Program-made: the position numbers and the translations under genes
Source: CAVVUF01 sp963751425
Lineage (GTDB): Bacteria > Chloroflexota > Anaerolineae > Anaerolineales > UBA4823
Length of the DNA: 64,000 nt
NCBI GenBank assembly: GCA_963751425.1
Contig: CAVVUF010000005.1
Coordinates: 186,001 to 250,000 of the forward strand
Direction of reading: 5' to 3'
The notes under the pieces: generated by a model
The model's input: the letters and a program-made list of their open reading frames with translations, nothing else
The model's database searches: none
What the model was told of the DNA's origin: nothing
Shown: positions 8,157-16,505 of the stretch, piece by piece
Layout: every line of letters begins with the position of its first letter
Numbering within the stretch: position 1 is the first letter of the stretch

Positions 8157-9137
8157 TTATTTCAGCGTCAGCAGTCCCCAAGAGGCGGGGTTAGCCAGCC
8201 AGCGCGTGGATACACTGGAGATCATGGTCTGCTGCAGGTTCTCATCTTTCTTGTCGTTATCTGAGACCGAAATCGCAAAACCATACACCTGGCCGCGCCC
8301 TGGCACAACGCCGAAAACCGACCAGGGGACGGCGAACTCGATGCGATATCCACCATCCATCTTCTCAACGCCAATGGGGACACTCGACAGGCTGCCTTCC
8401 TTCCCTTTCGGGAACCACAGGTAGGCTTCGGTATCATCACCCAGGTCGGAATAGCCCGGGGAAATTCCAATCTGGTAGTCGTAAGAAACCAATCCTTGGG
8501 AAGGGCTGTCGGCATAAGGATTGGTCGAAAGCAGGAGCTCGAGGCTGTCTCCCAGGTAAAGGTTGGCACCCGTTGCATGCTGGGCATACACATCGTCATA
8601 GACTTTTACCGCCAGGTATAGATAGCTGCTGTCCCAACCCACCCGGTAGGAAGCCTGCAAGTCATCGGGACCAGTCCATTCGGAGGCCTTCCAAACGACA
8701 TACTTGAGCGGGTATTGGGTGGTGGACCATTCGTCCCAGGGGCCATCGATCGTAGGCGCGGTGGAGAGATAAGCCGCTGAAACAGCCGGGCGCGGGTTTG
8801 GCGTGGAAGTATTCGTCGGCCGTGGGATTGGTGTGGAAGTATTCGGCGGCTGCGGCGTGGGGGTGAAAGTAAGTGTTGGGAGCAATGTTGCAGTGGGCAG
8901 CGGTGTAGGAGGAATGCTCGTTGGGGTGTCGGAAGGTTGAAGTCCACCAACCAACGGCAACGTGGTAGTAAATTCCGAAGTTCCGGTTGGAAATGAAACC
9001 GCCGCCACGGAGGTATCCGTAGGGAAAGCGTTCACCGACGTGGAAGTGGGAAAGACAATTGTGTCACGTGGCAGGTTGCAGGCTGCCAGGATTAGGCTCA
9101 TCAGAATGATTAAAAAGCTCCACTTTCGAATGTACAT
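8157..9137 (-). CDS. Lipoprotein with Thr-Pro linker and CBM9-like sugar-binding domain
   Basis: Exported lipoprotein of 326 residues. A signal peptide ends in lipobox LAAC (Cys about residue 20). Then comes a low-complexity Thr/Pro/Ser linker of about 110 residues. The C-terminal domain of ~190 residues begins APTIDGPWDEW and contains YRVGWDSSYLYLAVKVYDD and GDSLELLLS, the hallmark pattern of CBM9-like / DUF1083 beta-sandwiches that bind sugars. A good ribosome site (AAGGAGGAAAT) precedes ATG 9137. It follows the chagasin-like gene by 9 bp and runs directly into the glycosyltransferase gene. It probably displays a carbohydrate-binding module on the outer face of the membrane. Confidence 0.85.
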   Translation of the reverse strand: MYIRKWSFLIILMSLILAACNLPRDTIVFPTSTSVNAFPTDTSVAAVSFPTGTSEFTTTLPLVGGLQPSDTPTSIPPTPLPTATLLPTLTFTPTPQPPNTSTPIPRPTNTSTPNPRPAVSAAYLSTAPTIDGPWDEWSTTQYPLKYVVWKASEWTGPDDLQASYRVGWDSSYLYLAVKVYDDVYAQHATGANLYLGDSLELLLSTNPYADSPSQGLVSYDYQIGISPGYSDLGDDTEAYLWFPKGKEGSLSSVPIGVEKMDGGYRIEFAVPWSVFGVVPGRGQVYGFAISVSDNDKKDENLQQTMISSVSTRWLANPASWGLLTLK

Positions 9138-9146
9138 ATTTCCTCC

Positions 9147-9536
9147 TTACTTTACGATCACGGTTACTTCGTACGTTTTCTCTGGTTTGGTAGTCTCTTC
9201 CCAAGGGCGTTTGTAATCAAAATGCAGGGTGGTTTGCCCCGGAGCAACGGCCTTGAAAGTAAATGTAACCGTACCGGGAGAACCGACCAAATTGGAGGCG
9301 GCCTCAAACTCAGGATCGCCCTGCGGCTCGATTAACTGCGGAACCTGGGGAGCCATCACCCAATTGTACCCGGTAGTCAGGTTGCCCTCCAGGGAGACCT
9401 GAAAAATTTGATCTTGCTGGACTTCGACCGATTGATCGGCGTTTTCTGCTGACAATACGAGCATGTCAGGCTGCGCAGGGCTGCAAGCGGTGATGAATAA
9501 GATCATCGGAAGGAAGAAGAGAAGGGTAAGTTTCAT
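9147..9536 (-). CDS. Chagasin-like (inhibitor family I42) lipoprotein
   Basis: 129 residues. A signal peptide ends in lipobox ITAC, followed by an Ig-like beta domain. The three loop motifs of the chagasin/I42 cysteine-protease inhibitors are visible in order: NLTTGYNW (canonical NPTTGY), GSPGT (canonical GxGG region) and RPWE. Family members bind the active-site cleft of papain-like proteases. Here it would act on the cell surface. First gene of the operon with 8157-9137 and 7350-8156. The NLTTGY variant replaces the usual Pro by Leu. Confidence 0.88.
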   Translation of the reverse strand: MKLTLLFFLPMILFITACSPAQPDMLVLSAENADQSVEVQQDQIFQVSLEGNLTTGYNWVMAPQVPQLIEPQGDPEFEAASNLVGSPGTVTFTFKAVAPGQTTLHFDYKRPWEETTKPEKTYEVTVIVK

Positions 9537-9562
9537 TGTATATCACTCTTTTTTGTTCGAAT

Positions 9563-9583
9563 GGACAAACTGACTGTTTGTCC
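9563..9583. repeat. Palindromic hairpin element, copy 2
   Basis: GGACAAAC and GTTTGTCC arms (8 bp) flank TGACT, just upstream of the chagasin-like gene on the minus strand. It is nearly the same sequence as the element at 6-28. Confidence 0.45.
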
Positions 9584-9660
9584 TACATTTGGGCAAGCGC
9601 GTTAAATTCGAATTACCCTATAGACTGCCCTTATACGGAAATTGTTCCCGCATCAAAGGA

Positions 9661-10062
9661 TCAGATGAACTGCCCTTTAGCAATCGTGATCGATTTTCCA
9701 CCCACCCAAACGTTGATCTTCCCATCTTGCTCATCCGCTTTTAAATAGAGCAGCGAAGGCCGGCCAATCTCGTAGCCCTGCTCACTGGTTACCGAGATGA
9801 CAGGCTGACCCCAATAGCGGTGTCGCACCAGGTAGCCAGCCAGGCAGCCATTGCCGCTGCCGGTGGCAGGGTCTTCGGGGATGCCAAATTCATCTACAAA
9901 GACGCGCACACTGATGTGGTCTGTTTGGCTATGCGCTTCTGGGCAAAATATCAGGATGCCCTTTGCCCAGGTATGCTCGATCAGGGAAAAAAGACGGTCC
10001 AGGTTTACCTTCGCTTTCTGGAGGGCGGGCAAGCTTTTCAGCGGGGTAATGATAAAGGGCAA
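9661..10062 (-). CDS. PhzF-family isomerase, C-terminal piece
   Basis: Second half of a PhzF-like protein. It carries the characteristic FVDEFGIPEDPATGSGNGCLAGYL segment (DPATGSAxG-type motif that lines the active site). In frame upstream it continues back through LSPAEIDDRFPIEEVSTGLPFIITP to about 10118, where it meets the frame of 10103-10543. Removing one base of the AA at 10117-10118 (plus strand) joins them. The complete enzyme would be about 290 residues, the normal size for the family. Confidence 0.82.
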   Translation of the reverse strand: MPFIITPLKSLPALQKAKVNLDRLFSLIEHTWAKGILIFCPEAHSQTDHISVRVFVDEFGIPEDPATGSGNGCLAGYLVRHRYWGQPVISVTSEQGYEIGRPSLLYLKADEQDGKINVWVGGKSITIAKGQFI

Positions 10063-10102
10063 ACCCGTCGAAACTTCCTCAATCGGAAACCGGTCGTCAA
10101 TC

Positions 10103-10543
10103 TCAGCAGGAGATAGAATTCAAGACGGAAGCAACCTGGGTCAGGTCAAGCTGCTGCCCAAAGACCGGGGAGAGCTGCTTCATCCAAGAGTTCCCAGCGG
10201 GGTCCGAGTTGAAGGTCACAGGGATCTGCCCCGCTTTCACATTCAGGGTGACCCGGTCCGCTTGACCGCCAAGGATCTCACTGCGGATGATGTGGGCGGT
10301 GCCCAAGGTGGGGTGCCCGGCGAAGGGAACCTCTTCGTTGGGAGTGAAAATCCGAACATCATAACCACCCGCTCGTTCAGTTTCAGAAATGATGAAAGTG
10401 GTTTCCGAGAAATTCATCTCGCGAGCGATGCGCTGCATCTCAGACTCGGAGAGGGCAGCCCCACCGCGAAAGACGGCAAGCTGGTTGCCAGCGTATTTTA
10501 CTTCAGTGAAGACATCGACAATGTAGAAGGTCAGGTTAGACAT
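10103..10543 (-). CDS. PhzF-family isomerase, N-terminal piece
   Basis: Shows the start of a PhzF/YddE fold: FYIVDVFTEVKYAGNQLAVF, then NFSETTFI containing the catalytic Glu of the family, and IFTPNEEVPFAGHPTLGTAHI, the conserved FAGHPTLG signature. The frame ends prematurely (SVLNSISC then TGA) because of a one-base insertion near 10117-10118. PhzF homologues catalyse proton-transfer isomerisations. Phenazine production is not implied, since no phz genes are nearby. Confidence 0.85.
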   Translation of the reverse strand: MSNLTFYIVDVFTEVKYAGNQLAVFRGGAALSESEMQRIAREMNFSETTFIISETERAGGYDVRIFTPNEEVPFAGHPTLGTAHIIRSEILGGQADRVTLNVKAGQIPVTFNSDPAGNSWMKQLSPVFGQQLDLTQVASVLNSISC

Positions 10544-10575
10544 GGTTAGTTCCTTATCTTTCCCAGAAATGAGGT

Positions 10576-11901
10576 TTACTGCCCGCCCCCGGTGAGGGGT
10601 GCAGGATCATATTTGAATTTCATTTTCACCAGCTTTTCCTGGCAAGCCCAGCCTGCGTCTGGGGGATCCCCCTGGGAGGCATAGGTTTTGGCCTCGATCA
10701 GGCTGCTAAACCGGTCCCTCCAAAAAACGCCCAGGCGATAGTAATCTTGACCACCCTGGTAGCACCAATCTTCACTGCGCAGCACCACCTGGCGAGGCAC
10801 CCACAGGAGCTGGCTGGGGACAAGCTCGGAGAGCGTGGTTGGATAAGCTCCATTTTGCTCAAAGTATTTCTGGATCGCTTCCTGGATAACGACAGCTCTG
10901 TGCTCCAAGATGGGATGGTAGGGGTAGCGTATTCCGATTCCAAAAGCAGCCCAAATTAGAGCGGTAACCGGGAGGAGGTAGATCCAGCCTACGGTGCGCA
11001 GCCAGCCTTTTCGCCGCTCCATGATCAGCCCGCCCGCTGCGATCGAAAGAAAACTCGCTGTGATCGCCATCCATACCGCTCCCAGACCGTTATCGGTATG
11101 GTCCCAGATGGATACCCAGAAGATGGTGTAAACCAGGTTGATCAATAAAAATATCACAATCCCCAAGCGCAAGAAAGCCCCATAACGCTGGGTGCGCTGA
11201 AGAACTGCCTCGGCAGCTTTTGCCTGAGGGAGCAGGCTTTCGACAGTCCGGAAGGTCAGCAACGCGCTCCAGGCGACGACCAAGCCGGCTTGCAAAAACA
11301 ATACCGGGCGGAGGACCTGGCCAAGCCATTCGGGGAGTGACTTAAGCATCGGTTCAAGCAACCCCGTGCGTGACACCCCCATGAAAATGATCAACAGGAG
11401 CGAAAGGATAATTTCGTTAACCACCCCCTCCCTGACCAAGAGCCAAACCCAAGTGAGCAGGATAGCTCCGGGCAGCAGGGCAATGAAAAGCGCATAAGGT
11501 TGGAGCAAGAGGGCTCCCATTAATCCCAGGATGACAAAACAAAGCAGGATCAGGGCGACTGTGCTCTGAGCGGTGGAAGGAGATAGCCGATGGAATATTC
11601 CGGTCAAGATTAACGTCACTAAACCCAAGAGCAAAGGCGAACACAGCACCAGCACCGCAAAGGCAGGTTGGAGGAGAAGGGATGACCAACCCTGGACAAG
11701 GCTGAAGGTAATGAACAGGAGGGTCAGTGCGATGCTCTGGAGATAAAACACCAGGGTCAGGCGCTTCTCTTGAGGAGAGGCCTTTCGCAGGATCAAAAAG
11801 CCAACGATCGGTATGAGCAAAAGGGCGATGATTTCGATGATCAGCAAGGTTTGAACGGTCATGCCAATTCCATTATAAACGTGAAAATACCCAGGCTTCA
11901 A
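10576..11901 (-). CDS. Multi-pass membrane protein with pseudopilin-like C-terminal domain (paralogue B)
   Basis: Larger paralogue (about 428-441 residues) of 945-1799. It has 9-10 predicted membrane helices, then a soluble domain with YFEQNGAYPTTLSELVP and RSEDWCYQGGQDYYRLGVFWRD. The shared block includes two conserved Cys residues (EDWCYQGG and a later WACQ). The long frame starts at TTG 11901, but ATG 11862 (MTVQTLLIIEI) is a better start. Two unlinked copies 9 kb apart in one genome region suggest a lineage-specific family. Function unknown. Confidence 0.7.
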   Translation of the reverse strand: MKPGYFHVYNGIGMTVQTLLIIEIIALLLIPIVGFLILRKASPQEKRLTLVFYLQSIALTLLFITFSLVQGWSSLLLQPAFAVLVLCSPLLLGLVTLILTGIFHRLSPSTAQSTVALILLCFVILGLMGALLLQPYALFIALLPGAILLTWVWLLVREGVVNEIILSLLLIIFMGVSRTGLLEPMLKSLPEWLGQVLRPVLFLQAGLVVAWSALLTFRTVESLLPQAKAAEAVLQRTQRYGAFLRLGIVIFLLINLVYTIFWVSIWDHTDNGLGAVWMAITASFLSIAAGGLIMERRKGWLRTVGWIYLLPVTALIWAAFGIGIRYPYHPILEHRAVVIQEAIQKYFEQNGAYPTTLSELVPSQLLWVPRQVVLRSEDWCYQGGQDYYRLGVFWRDRFSSLIEAKTYASQGDPPDAGWACQEKLVKMKFKYDPAPLTGGGQ

Positions 11902-11910
11902 AAAGGAAAT

Positions 11911-13068
11911 TTATTCTAATTTTCGCGTTCCAAGCAGGGCCAAGATTAACACACCCGCGGCGGTGATCCCAAACATCGGCTGCAAACCCAGCGATTTTGC
12001 CAGGATGCCGCTCAGCCAGGGTCCGGCAAACATGCCGATCGCATAAACAGCCTGGTGCAGCCCCATGGCGGTGGAACGCTGGCTGCTTTCCACTTTCTCG
12101 ATGCTCATGCCCATTAACGTGGGGTATGAAAGCCCGAAACCGAGGCCAATAAAAAAGGTTGCCGCGAAGACCCAAGCCAAGGATTGTGCCAAGAATAGTA
12201 TAAATATCCCACTCACTGTAGCGAGAAATCCGGACAGCACCAGGCGGCGAGCGCCGAAACGCCTGACAAAAGTCGTGGTAAAAAGGTTTCCCACAATCCC
12301 TATCGCCAGGTTCAAGCTGACAAGCAGCGATTGGGCAACGTTGCCGGCTCCGAACTGCTTTGCCAGGATTGGGACAAAACCGAAGGCGGTCGCCCAGACG
12401 GCGTACTGCGCCAGGGCATTGAGCAAGGAGGGAAGCAGAACATCTCTTCGGGAAACAAGCTTACCAGTGCCATACAGCGATGGAGATTTGCGTTCTAAGC
12501 GCTCTTCTTTAACCGGCAAATACACCAGGACTGCCAACCCGGCAGACACCGCAGCCAGCGTAAATGCCAGGCTGTACCCACCTAGATTATTCAATTCCCC
12601 CGTGATCCCGGTCGCAAACATACGGCTGACTGAATTGACCATCGAAAGCAGCGCAGTTGCCCGCACAGCTTCTTTAGGAGGGAAAAGGCTGGAGAACGCC
12701 ACCACCAGGATTACCCAGGAAGCCGCTGCCAGGCCGGAGACTGCGCGGCCAACCAGTACACCCTGGATGCTCGCAGCCGAACCCATCAGCCAGGCGCCTA
12801 AGCCGGCAAGCAAAAATCCCAGAAAAATGAAAGGCCGGCGCCTTCCTAGCCAATCGGAGGCAATGCCTAACGGAAAGCGGACGATGGCCTGCCAAAGACC
12901 GTATTGGGCCAGGACAGTGCCGATCAGCGCCAGGTTCGAGGTTTTAGACTGAGCATATACAGGTAATGTAGGAACATAAAGGTAAAGGGAGATCCAGTAA
13001 AGGCCAACTGCCAGGCTGGTGAGCAGGATGGCAGGCGTGAAAAGGGTGGTTTTGGATGAGGACGTCAT
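11911..13068 (-). CDS. Major facilitator superfamily transporter
   Basis: 385 residues with 12 hydrophobic segments. The loop 2-3 signature GIASDWLGRRRPFIF (MFS motif A, GxxxDRxGRR) is present, and a weaker counterpart FVRRFGARRL lies after helix 8. Typical of sugar-phosphate or drug antiporter-type MFS. The esterase gene upstream on the same strand ends 16 bp before its ATG, so the two are probably co-transcribed, which hints at uptake or export of an ester or its product. Confidence 0.9.
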   Translation of the reverse strand: MTSSSKTTLFTPAILLTSLAVGLYWISLYLYVPTLPVYAQSKTSNLALIGTVLAQYGLWQAIVRFPLGIASDWLGRRRPFIFLGFLLAGLGAWLMGSAASIQGVLVGRAVSGLAAASWVILVVAFSSLFPPKEAVRATALLSMVNSVSRMFATGITGELNNLGGYSLAFTLAAVSAGLAVLVYLPVKEERLERKSPSLYGTGKLVSRRDVLLPSLLNALAQYAVWATAFGFVPILAKQFGAGNVAQSLLVSLNLAIGIVGNLFTTTFVRRFGARRLVLSGFLATVSGIFILFLAQSLAWVFAATFFIGLGFGLSYPTLMGMSIEKVESSQRSTAMGLHQAVYAIGMFAGPWLSGILAKSLGLQPMFGITAAGVLILALLGTRKLE

Positions 13069-13084
13069 ATCAAGTTTCTCGGAT

Positions 13085-13969
13085 TTATTTTAGAGTTTTA
13101 CCCAGGAAGGCAAACACCCGGTCGAGGTTCTCTGGCGAGCCAAACTGAGCATCGCCGTGCCTGGCACCTTCCAGTAGATCGAGGGTTACCCGATGAGATC
13201 CGAGATCTTTAGCCAGTTTTTCAGCGAAATTTACCGACTGCAGGCAGGGCACAGTATCGTCCTTCGTTCCGTGCTGGATCAGGAAAGGCGGAGCGTCTGC
13301 GCTAATGTAGGTTTCTGGGTTGGCTGTTTTTACCCGCTGCGGGATTAAGGTTATTTGCTCGCCCATGAGCAGTGACTCAGGTGAACATTCTCCATTATGC
13401 GCATCTTTTGGGCTAGGGCTAAATCCGCCAGCCCTCAATTGTTCATCCATTTTGAGAAAGTCAGTTGGACCAAACCAATCCACTACAGCCTGCACACCAC
13501 AACTCTCCCCTGGATTACCCAGGCTCAAATCTTCCAGCTCGGGGACATTGTATGAAACGCCTGCCATAGAAGCCAAATAACCACCCGCAGAGCCGCCCCA
13601 GACCGCAACTTTACGGGGATTGAAGTTCCACCGCTCTGCTTCAGCACGGATCCAACGGAGAGCTGCCTTCATATCATGGACCAGCGCTGGAAATTTTGCT
13701 TCACCACTCAGGCGATAATTGATGGATACCACCGCGTATCCCCGGTTGAGCCCCTCCAACATGGGCAGAACCTGCACATCACCTTTATCACCAAACATAA
13801 AGGCTCCACCGTGAATCGAAACGATCACCGGAAATGGACCCAGGCCTTTGTCAGGCAGGTAGATATCCAGTTTCTGGGCTGGCGATAGGCTGGCATAAGG
13901 GATATCGAGCATTTTCCGTTTTATGACGGCTAAAAATTCGCTTGAGATTGTTCCAATTGGACCAGGCAT
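13085..13969 (-). CDS. Alpha/beta-hydrolase, carboxylesterase/lipase type
   Basis: 294-residue alpha/beta-hydrolase without signal peptide. It has the oxyanion-hole motif SIHGGAF, nucleophile elbow WGGSAGGYLA (GxSxG), acid region QHGTKDDTVP and catalytic His in ARHGDAQF. The pattern fits the hormone-sensitive-lipase / BD-FAE-like esterases that often deacetylate hemicellulose or small esters. It lies directly upstream of an MFS transporter. Confidence 0.9.
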   Translation of the reverse strand: MPGPIGTISSEFLAVIKRKMLDIPYASLSPAQKLDIYLPDKGLGPFPVIVSIHGGAFMFGDKGDVQVLPMLEGLNRGYAVVSINYRLSGEAKFPALVHDMKAALRWIRAEAERWNFNPRKVAVWGGSAGGYLASMAGVSYNVPELEDLSLGNPGESCGVQAVVDWFGPTDFLKMDEQLRAGGFSPSPKDAHNGECSPESLLMGEQITLIPQRVKTANPETYISADAPPFLIQHGTKDDTVPCLQSVNFAEKLAKDLGSHRVTLDLLEGARHGDAQFGSPENLDRVFAFLGKTLK

Positions 13970-14082
13970 CGTTAATTTCCTTCCTCAGGCATCGATCATA
14001 TCCAGGCAGGTTATTATAATCTAACTCAACCTCTACAAAATTCGTGGTAAGATGGGTTTTTAGGAATTGCCGTGGTGAACCC

Positions 14083-14112
14083 CCGTAATTTGGGTTGTAA
14101 CCCAAATTACGG
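14083..14112. repeat. 30-bp perfect palindrome upstream of GH3 gene
   Basis: CCGTAATTTGGGTT and AACCCAAATTACGG pair over 14 bp around a 2-base centre. Partially complementary flanks (GGAATT about 14063, AATTCC about 14115) extend it. It sits between the divergent esterase and GH3 genes and could be a REP-like element or a regulatory cruciform. Confidence 0.6.
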
Positions 14113-14198
14113 ATAATTCCACGCTAACTCCCAATGAGCAGGTAAGCTAAATTAATCCTACCAACCACAATAATTAAATAACGGAGGCTTGTAAACTG

Positions 14199-14651
14199 AT
14201 GAACAAATCAAAAGATCAAGCAGCGCCCAGCCGCGCGGAAATTGATGCGAAGGTCGAACAGCTCCTGGAGCAGCTAACTCTGGAAGAAAAAATTGAAATC
14301 ATGGATGCCGATATGCCTTTCTGGCAGAACATGGTTTTCATGATGGGCGGAGGGTATAACAAGCGCACCTGGGATGCCGGTGTGATCAGCCGCCTGGGGA
14401 TCGAAGGCGTGCGCTTCAGCGACGGCCCGCGCGGGCTGGTGATGGAAGGCGCAACCACCTTCCCGGTCTCGATGGCGCGCGGGGCTGCCTGGGATACTGA
14501 CCTGGAAGAGCGCGTCGGCGAGATCATCGGCCGAGAGCTGCGCGCCAAGGGCAGGCACCTTTTTCGGCGGGGTGTGCATCAACCTGCTCCGCCACCCGGC
14601 CTGGGGACGCGCCCAGGAATCTTACGGGGAAGATCCTTACCTTTTAGGTGA
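14199..14651 (+). CDS. GH3 beta-glucosidase-type glycosidase 1, N-terminal piece
   Basis: First part of a cytosolic glycoside hydrolase family 3 enzyme (no signal peptide). It shows LLEQLTLEEKIEIM, GIEGVRFSDGPRGL (the GH3 substrate-binding SDGPRG motif) and TTFPVSMARGAAWD. Correct reading ends at about 14550 (ELRAKG). An extra base in AAGGG/CA around 14547-14553 throws the rest out of frame. Removing it gives TFFGGVCINLLRHPAWGR and joins 14572-16347. The whole enzyme would be about 716 residues. Confidence 0.85.
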   Translation: MNKSKDQAAPSRAEIDAKVEQLLEQLTLEEKIEIMDADMPFWQNMVFMMGGGYNKRTWDAGVISRLGIEGVRFSDGPRGLVMEGATTFPVSMARGAAWDTDLEERVGEIIGRELRAKGRHLFRRGVHQPAPPPGLGTRPGILRGRSLPFR

Positions 14652-16347
14652 GATGGGCGCAGCCCTGACGCGCGGCGTACAGAAGCACGCCATGGCTTGC
14701 GCCAAGCACTACGCCCTCAACTCGATGGAAAATGCCCGTTTCACGGTGGATGTGACCATCAGCCCAAGGGCACTGCACGAGATCTACCTGCCGCATTTCA
14801 AGCGCTGTGTGGATGAAGGCGTGGCGTCGATCATGAGCGCCTATAACAGCGTGAACGGAGAGTGGTGCGGGCAGAACAAGGTCTTATTGACCGACATCCT
14901 CAAGCAGAAATGGGGCTTCGAGGGCTTTGTGATGACTGACTTCATCTTTGGGATGCGCGATGCCAAGAAAGCCGCCCTGGCAGGACAGGATGTGGAAATG
15001 CCTTTCCAAATGCATTTCCACCAGCATCTCAAAGGTTTGGTCGAATCCGGCGAGGTTCCCATGGAAAGGGTGGACGATGCTGTGCGGCGTGTGCTGCGCC
15101 AGCAGATCCAACTTGTGCGCCCAGGGGATTATCCCGCTGAGGAAATTGGCAGCCTTGCCAACCTGGCGGTGGCACGCGAAGCAGCCGAGAAATCGATCGT
15201 TCTGCTGCAGAACGAGGGAAACCTCCTGCCCTTGAAAGCGGTAAACAAGATCGCTGTGATCGGCAAGCTGGCAGCAAAACCGAACACCGGCGACACCGGC
15301 TCCAGCAACACGCTTCCGGCGCATGTAGTGACCCCATACCAGGGGGTGAAAGAGGCCCTGCAAGACAAGGCTGAAGTGGTGTTCGACGACGGCAGCGACT
15401 TGACACGCGCCAGGGTCATCGCCCAGGAGGCTGATGTGGTCCTGCTGGTGGTTGGCTACGAAGCCAAGGATGAGGGTGAGTTCATGGATCCTGCAACCGT
15501 ACAAGGCTTGGCACACCTGTTTCCTCCCCCTTCTCCCGATGAAATGCCCATTGTGCAGGGTTTAATGCAGCAAATGGGTGGTACGACATCTAATGAGTTC
15601 CTCATGGGCGGCGACCGGAGCGACCTCACCCTGCATTCTGATGATGAAGCCCTCATTAAAGCTGTAGCTACCGCTAACCCAAAGACCGTTGTGGCGGTGA
15701 TGGGCGGCAGTACGGTGATCATGGAAGCCTGGCGGAAAAGCGTTCCGGCCATCTTAATGCTCTGGTATCCAGGCATGGAAGGCGGGCATGCGCTGGCAGA
15801 CATTTTGCAGGGTAAAGTGAATCCCAGCGGGAAGCTGCCGTTCGTCATCCCCACGCAAGCCGAGCACCTTCCTTACTACGATAAAAACGCCACAACCATC
15901 GAATATGACCTGTGGCACGGCTACCGCAAGCTCGAGCATGAAGGGCACGCACCTGCTTTTCCTTTCGGATATGGCCTCAGCTATTCAAGTTATCGCTATG
16001 CAAACCTAAGCCTCGCCCAGAGCCAGGTGGCTGCCTCGGGAACCCAGGGGATCAGCCTGGAGGTGACCAACACTGGAAAAATGGCCGGTGATGAAGTCGT
16101 CCAGCTATATGTTTCTGCGCTCGGCTCTGCGGTAGAAAGGGCTCCGAAAGAGCTCAAAGCCTTCAGGCGAGTTTCCTTGCAGCCCGGCGAGACGAAGACC
16201 GTGAAGCTCGACCTCCCCGTTTCCCGCCTGGCTTACTATGATGAGGCGAAAGAAGATTTCGTGGTGGAGCCGCTCGAATACGAAGTCTTTGTGGGCGCAC
16301 ATTCCCTCGACCCACAGGCGCTGAAGGGGAGGTTCAAGGTAAAATGA
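14572..16347 (+). CDS. GH3 beta-glucosidase-type glycosidase 1, main piece
   Basis: Contains most of the enzyme. GRAQESYGEDPYLLGEMG and CAKHYALNSME (KH..N, substrate-binding Lys-His) are followed by MSAYNSVNGEWC and KWGFEGFVMTDF, where the Asp is the expected catalytic nucleophile (usually SDW; TDF here). The GH3 C-terminal domain follows (SIVLLQNEGNLLPL, MGGSTVIMEAWRK, YPGMEGGHALADILQGKVNPSGKLP, FPFGYGLSYS) and then a fibronectin III-like domain. It retains exo-glycosidase features; the sugar specificity is not readable. A strong terminator lies at 16468-16505. Confidence 0.92.
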   Translation: MCINLLRHPAWGRAQESYGEDPYLLGEMGAALTRGVQKHAMACAKHYALNSMENARFTVDVTISPRALHEIYLPHFKRCVDEGVASIMSAYNSVNGEWCGQNKVLLTDILKQKWGFEGFVMTDFIFGMRDAKKAALAGQDVEMPFQMHFHQHLKGLVESGEVPMERVDDAVRRVLRQQIQLVRPGDYPAEEIGSLANLAVAREAAEKSIVLLQNEGNLLPLKAVNKIAVIGKLAAKPNTGDTGSSNTLPAHVVTPYQGVKEALQDKAEVVFDDGSDLTRARVIAQEADVVLLVVGYEAKDEGEFMDPATVQGLAHLFPPPSPDEMPIVQGLMQQMGGTTSNEFLMGGDRSDLTLHSDDEALIKAVATANPKTVVAVMGGSTVIMEAWRKSVPAILMLWYPGMEGGHALADILQGKVNPSGKLPFVIPTQAEHLPYYDKNATTIEYDLWHGYRKLEHEGHAPAFPFGYGLSYSSYRYANLSLAQSQVAASGTQGISLEVTNTGKMAGDEVVQLYVSALGSAVERAPKELKAFRRVSLQPGETKTVKLDLPVSRLAYYDEAKEDFVVEPLEYEVFVGAHSLDPQALKGRFKVK

Positions 16348-16467
16348 TAAAAAGATATCCGCTAATCAACGCGAATAAATAAAAACGGATTCTTTATACG
16401 AGAAAAGGCAGACCAAGCGATTATCGGCCTTTTCTGATTTACCGAGCTTTCAATAACCGGTTGGGTC

Positions 16468-16505
16468 AGATCCTAAGGGTTTCAAAGACCCTTAGGATCT
16501 TTTTT
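16468..16505 (+). terminator. Rho-independent terminator of GH3 gene, overlapping the end of merR
   Basis: A perfect 13-bp stem AGATCCTAAGGGT / ACCCTTAGGATCT (16468-16480 and 16488-16500) with a 7-base loop is followed by a run of six T (16500-16505). It is read by the plus-strand GH3 transcript. The same DNA encodes the last residues and stop codon (16482-16484) of the convergent merR gene. Confidence 0.85.

Noticed and set aside
12065..12952. 295-codon plus-strand frame opposite the MFS gene
   Set aside because: It lies entirely over the MFS gene, is Arg/Lys-rich with no domain, and has no ribosome site.
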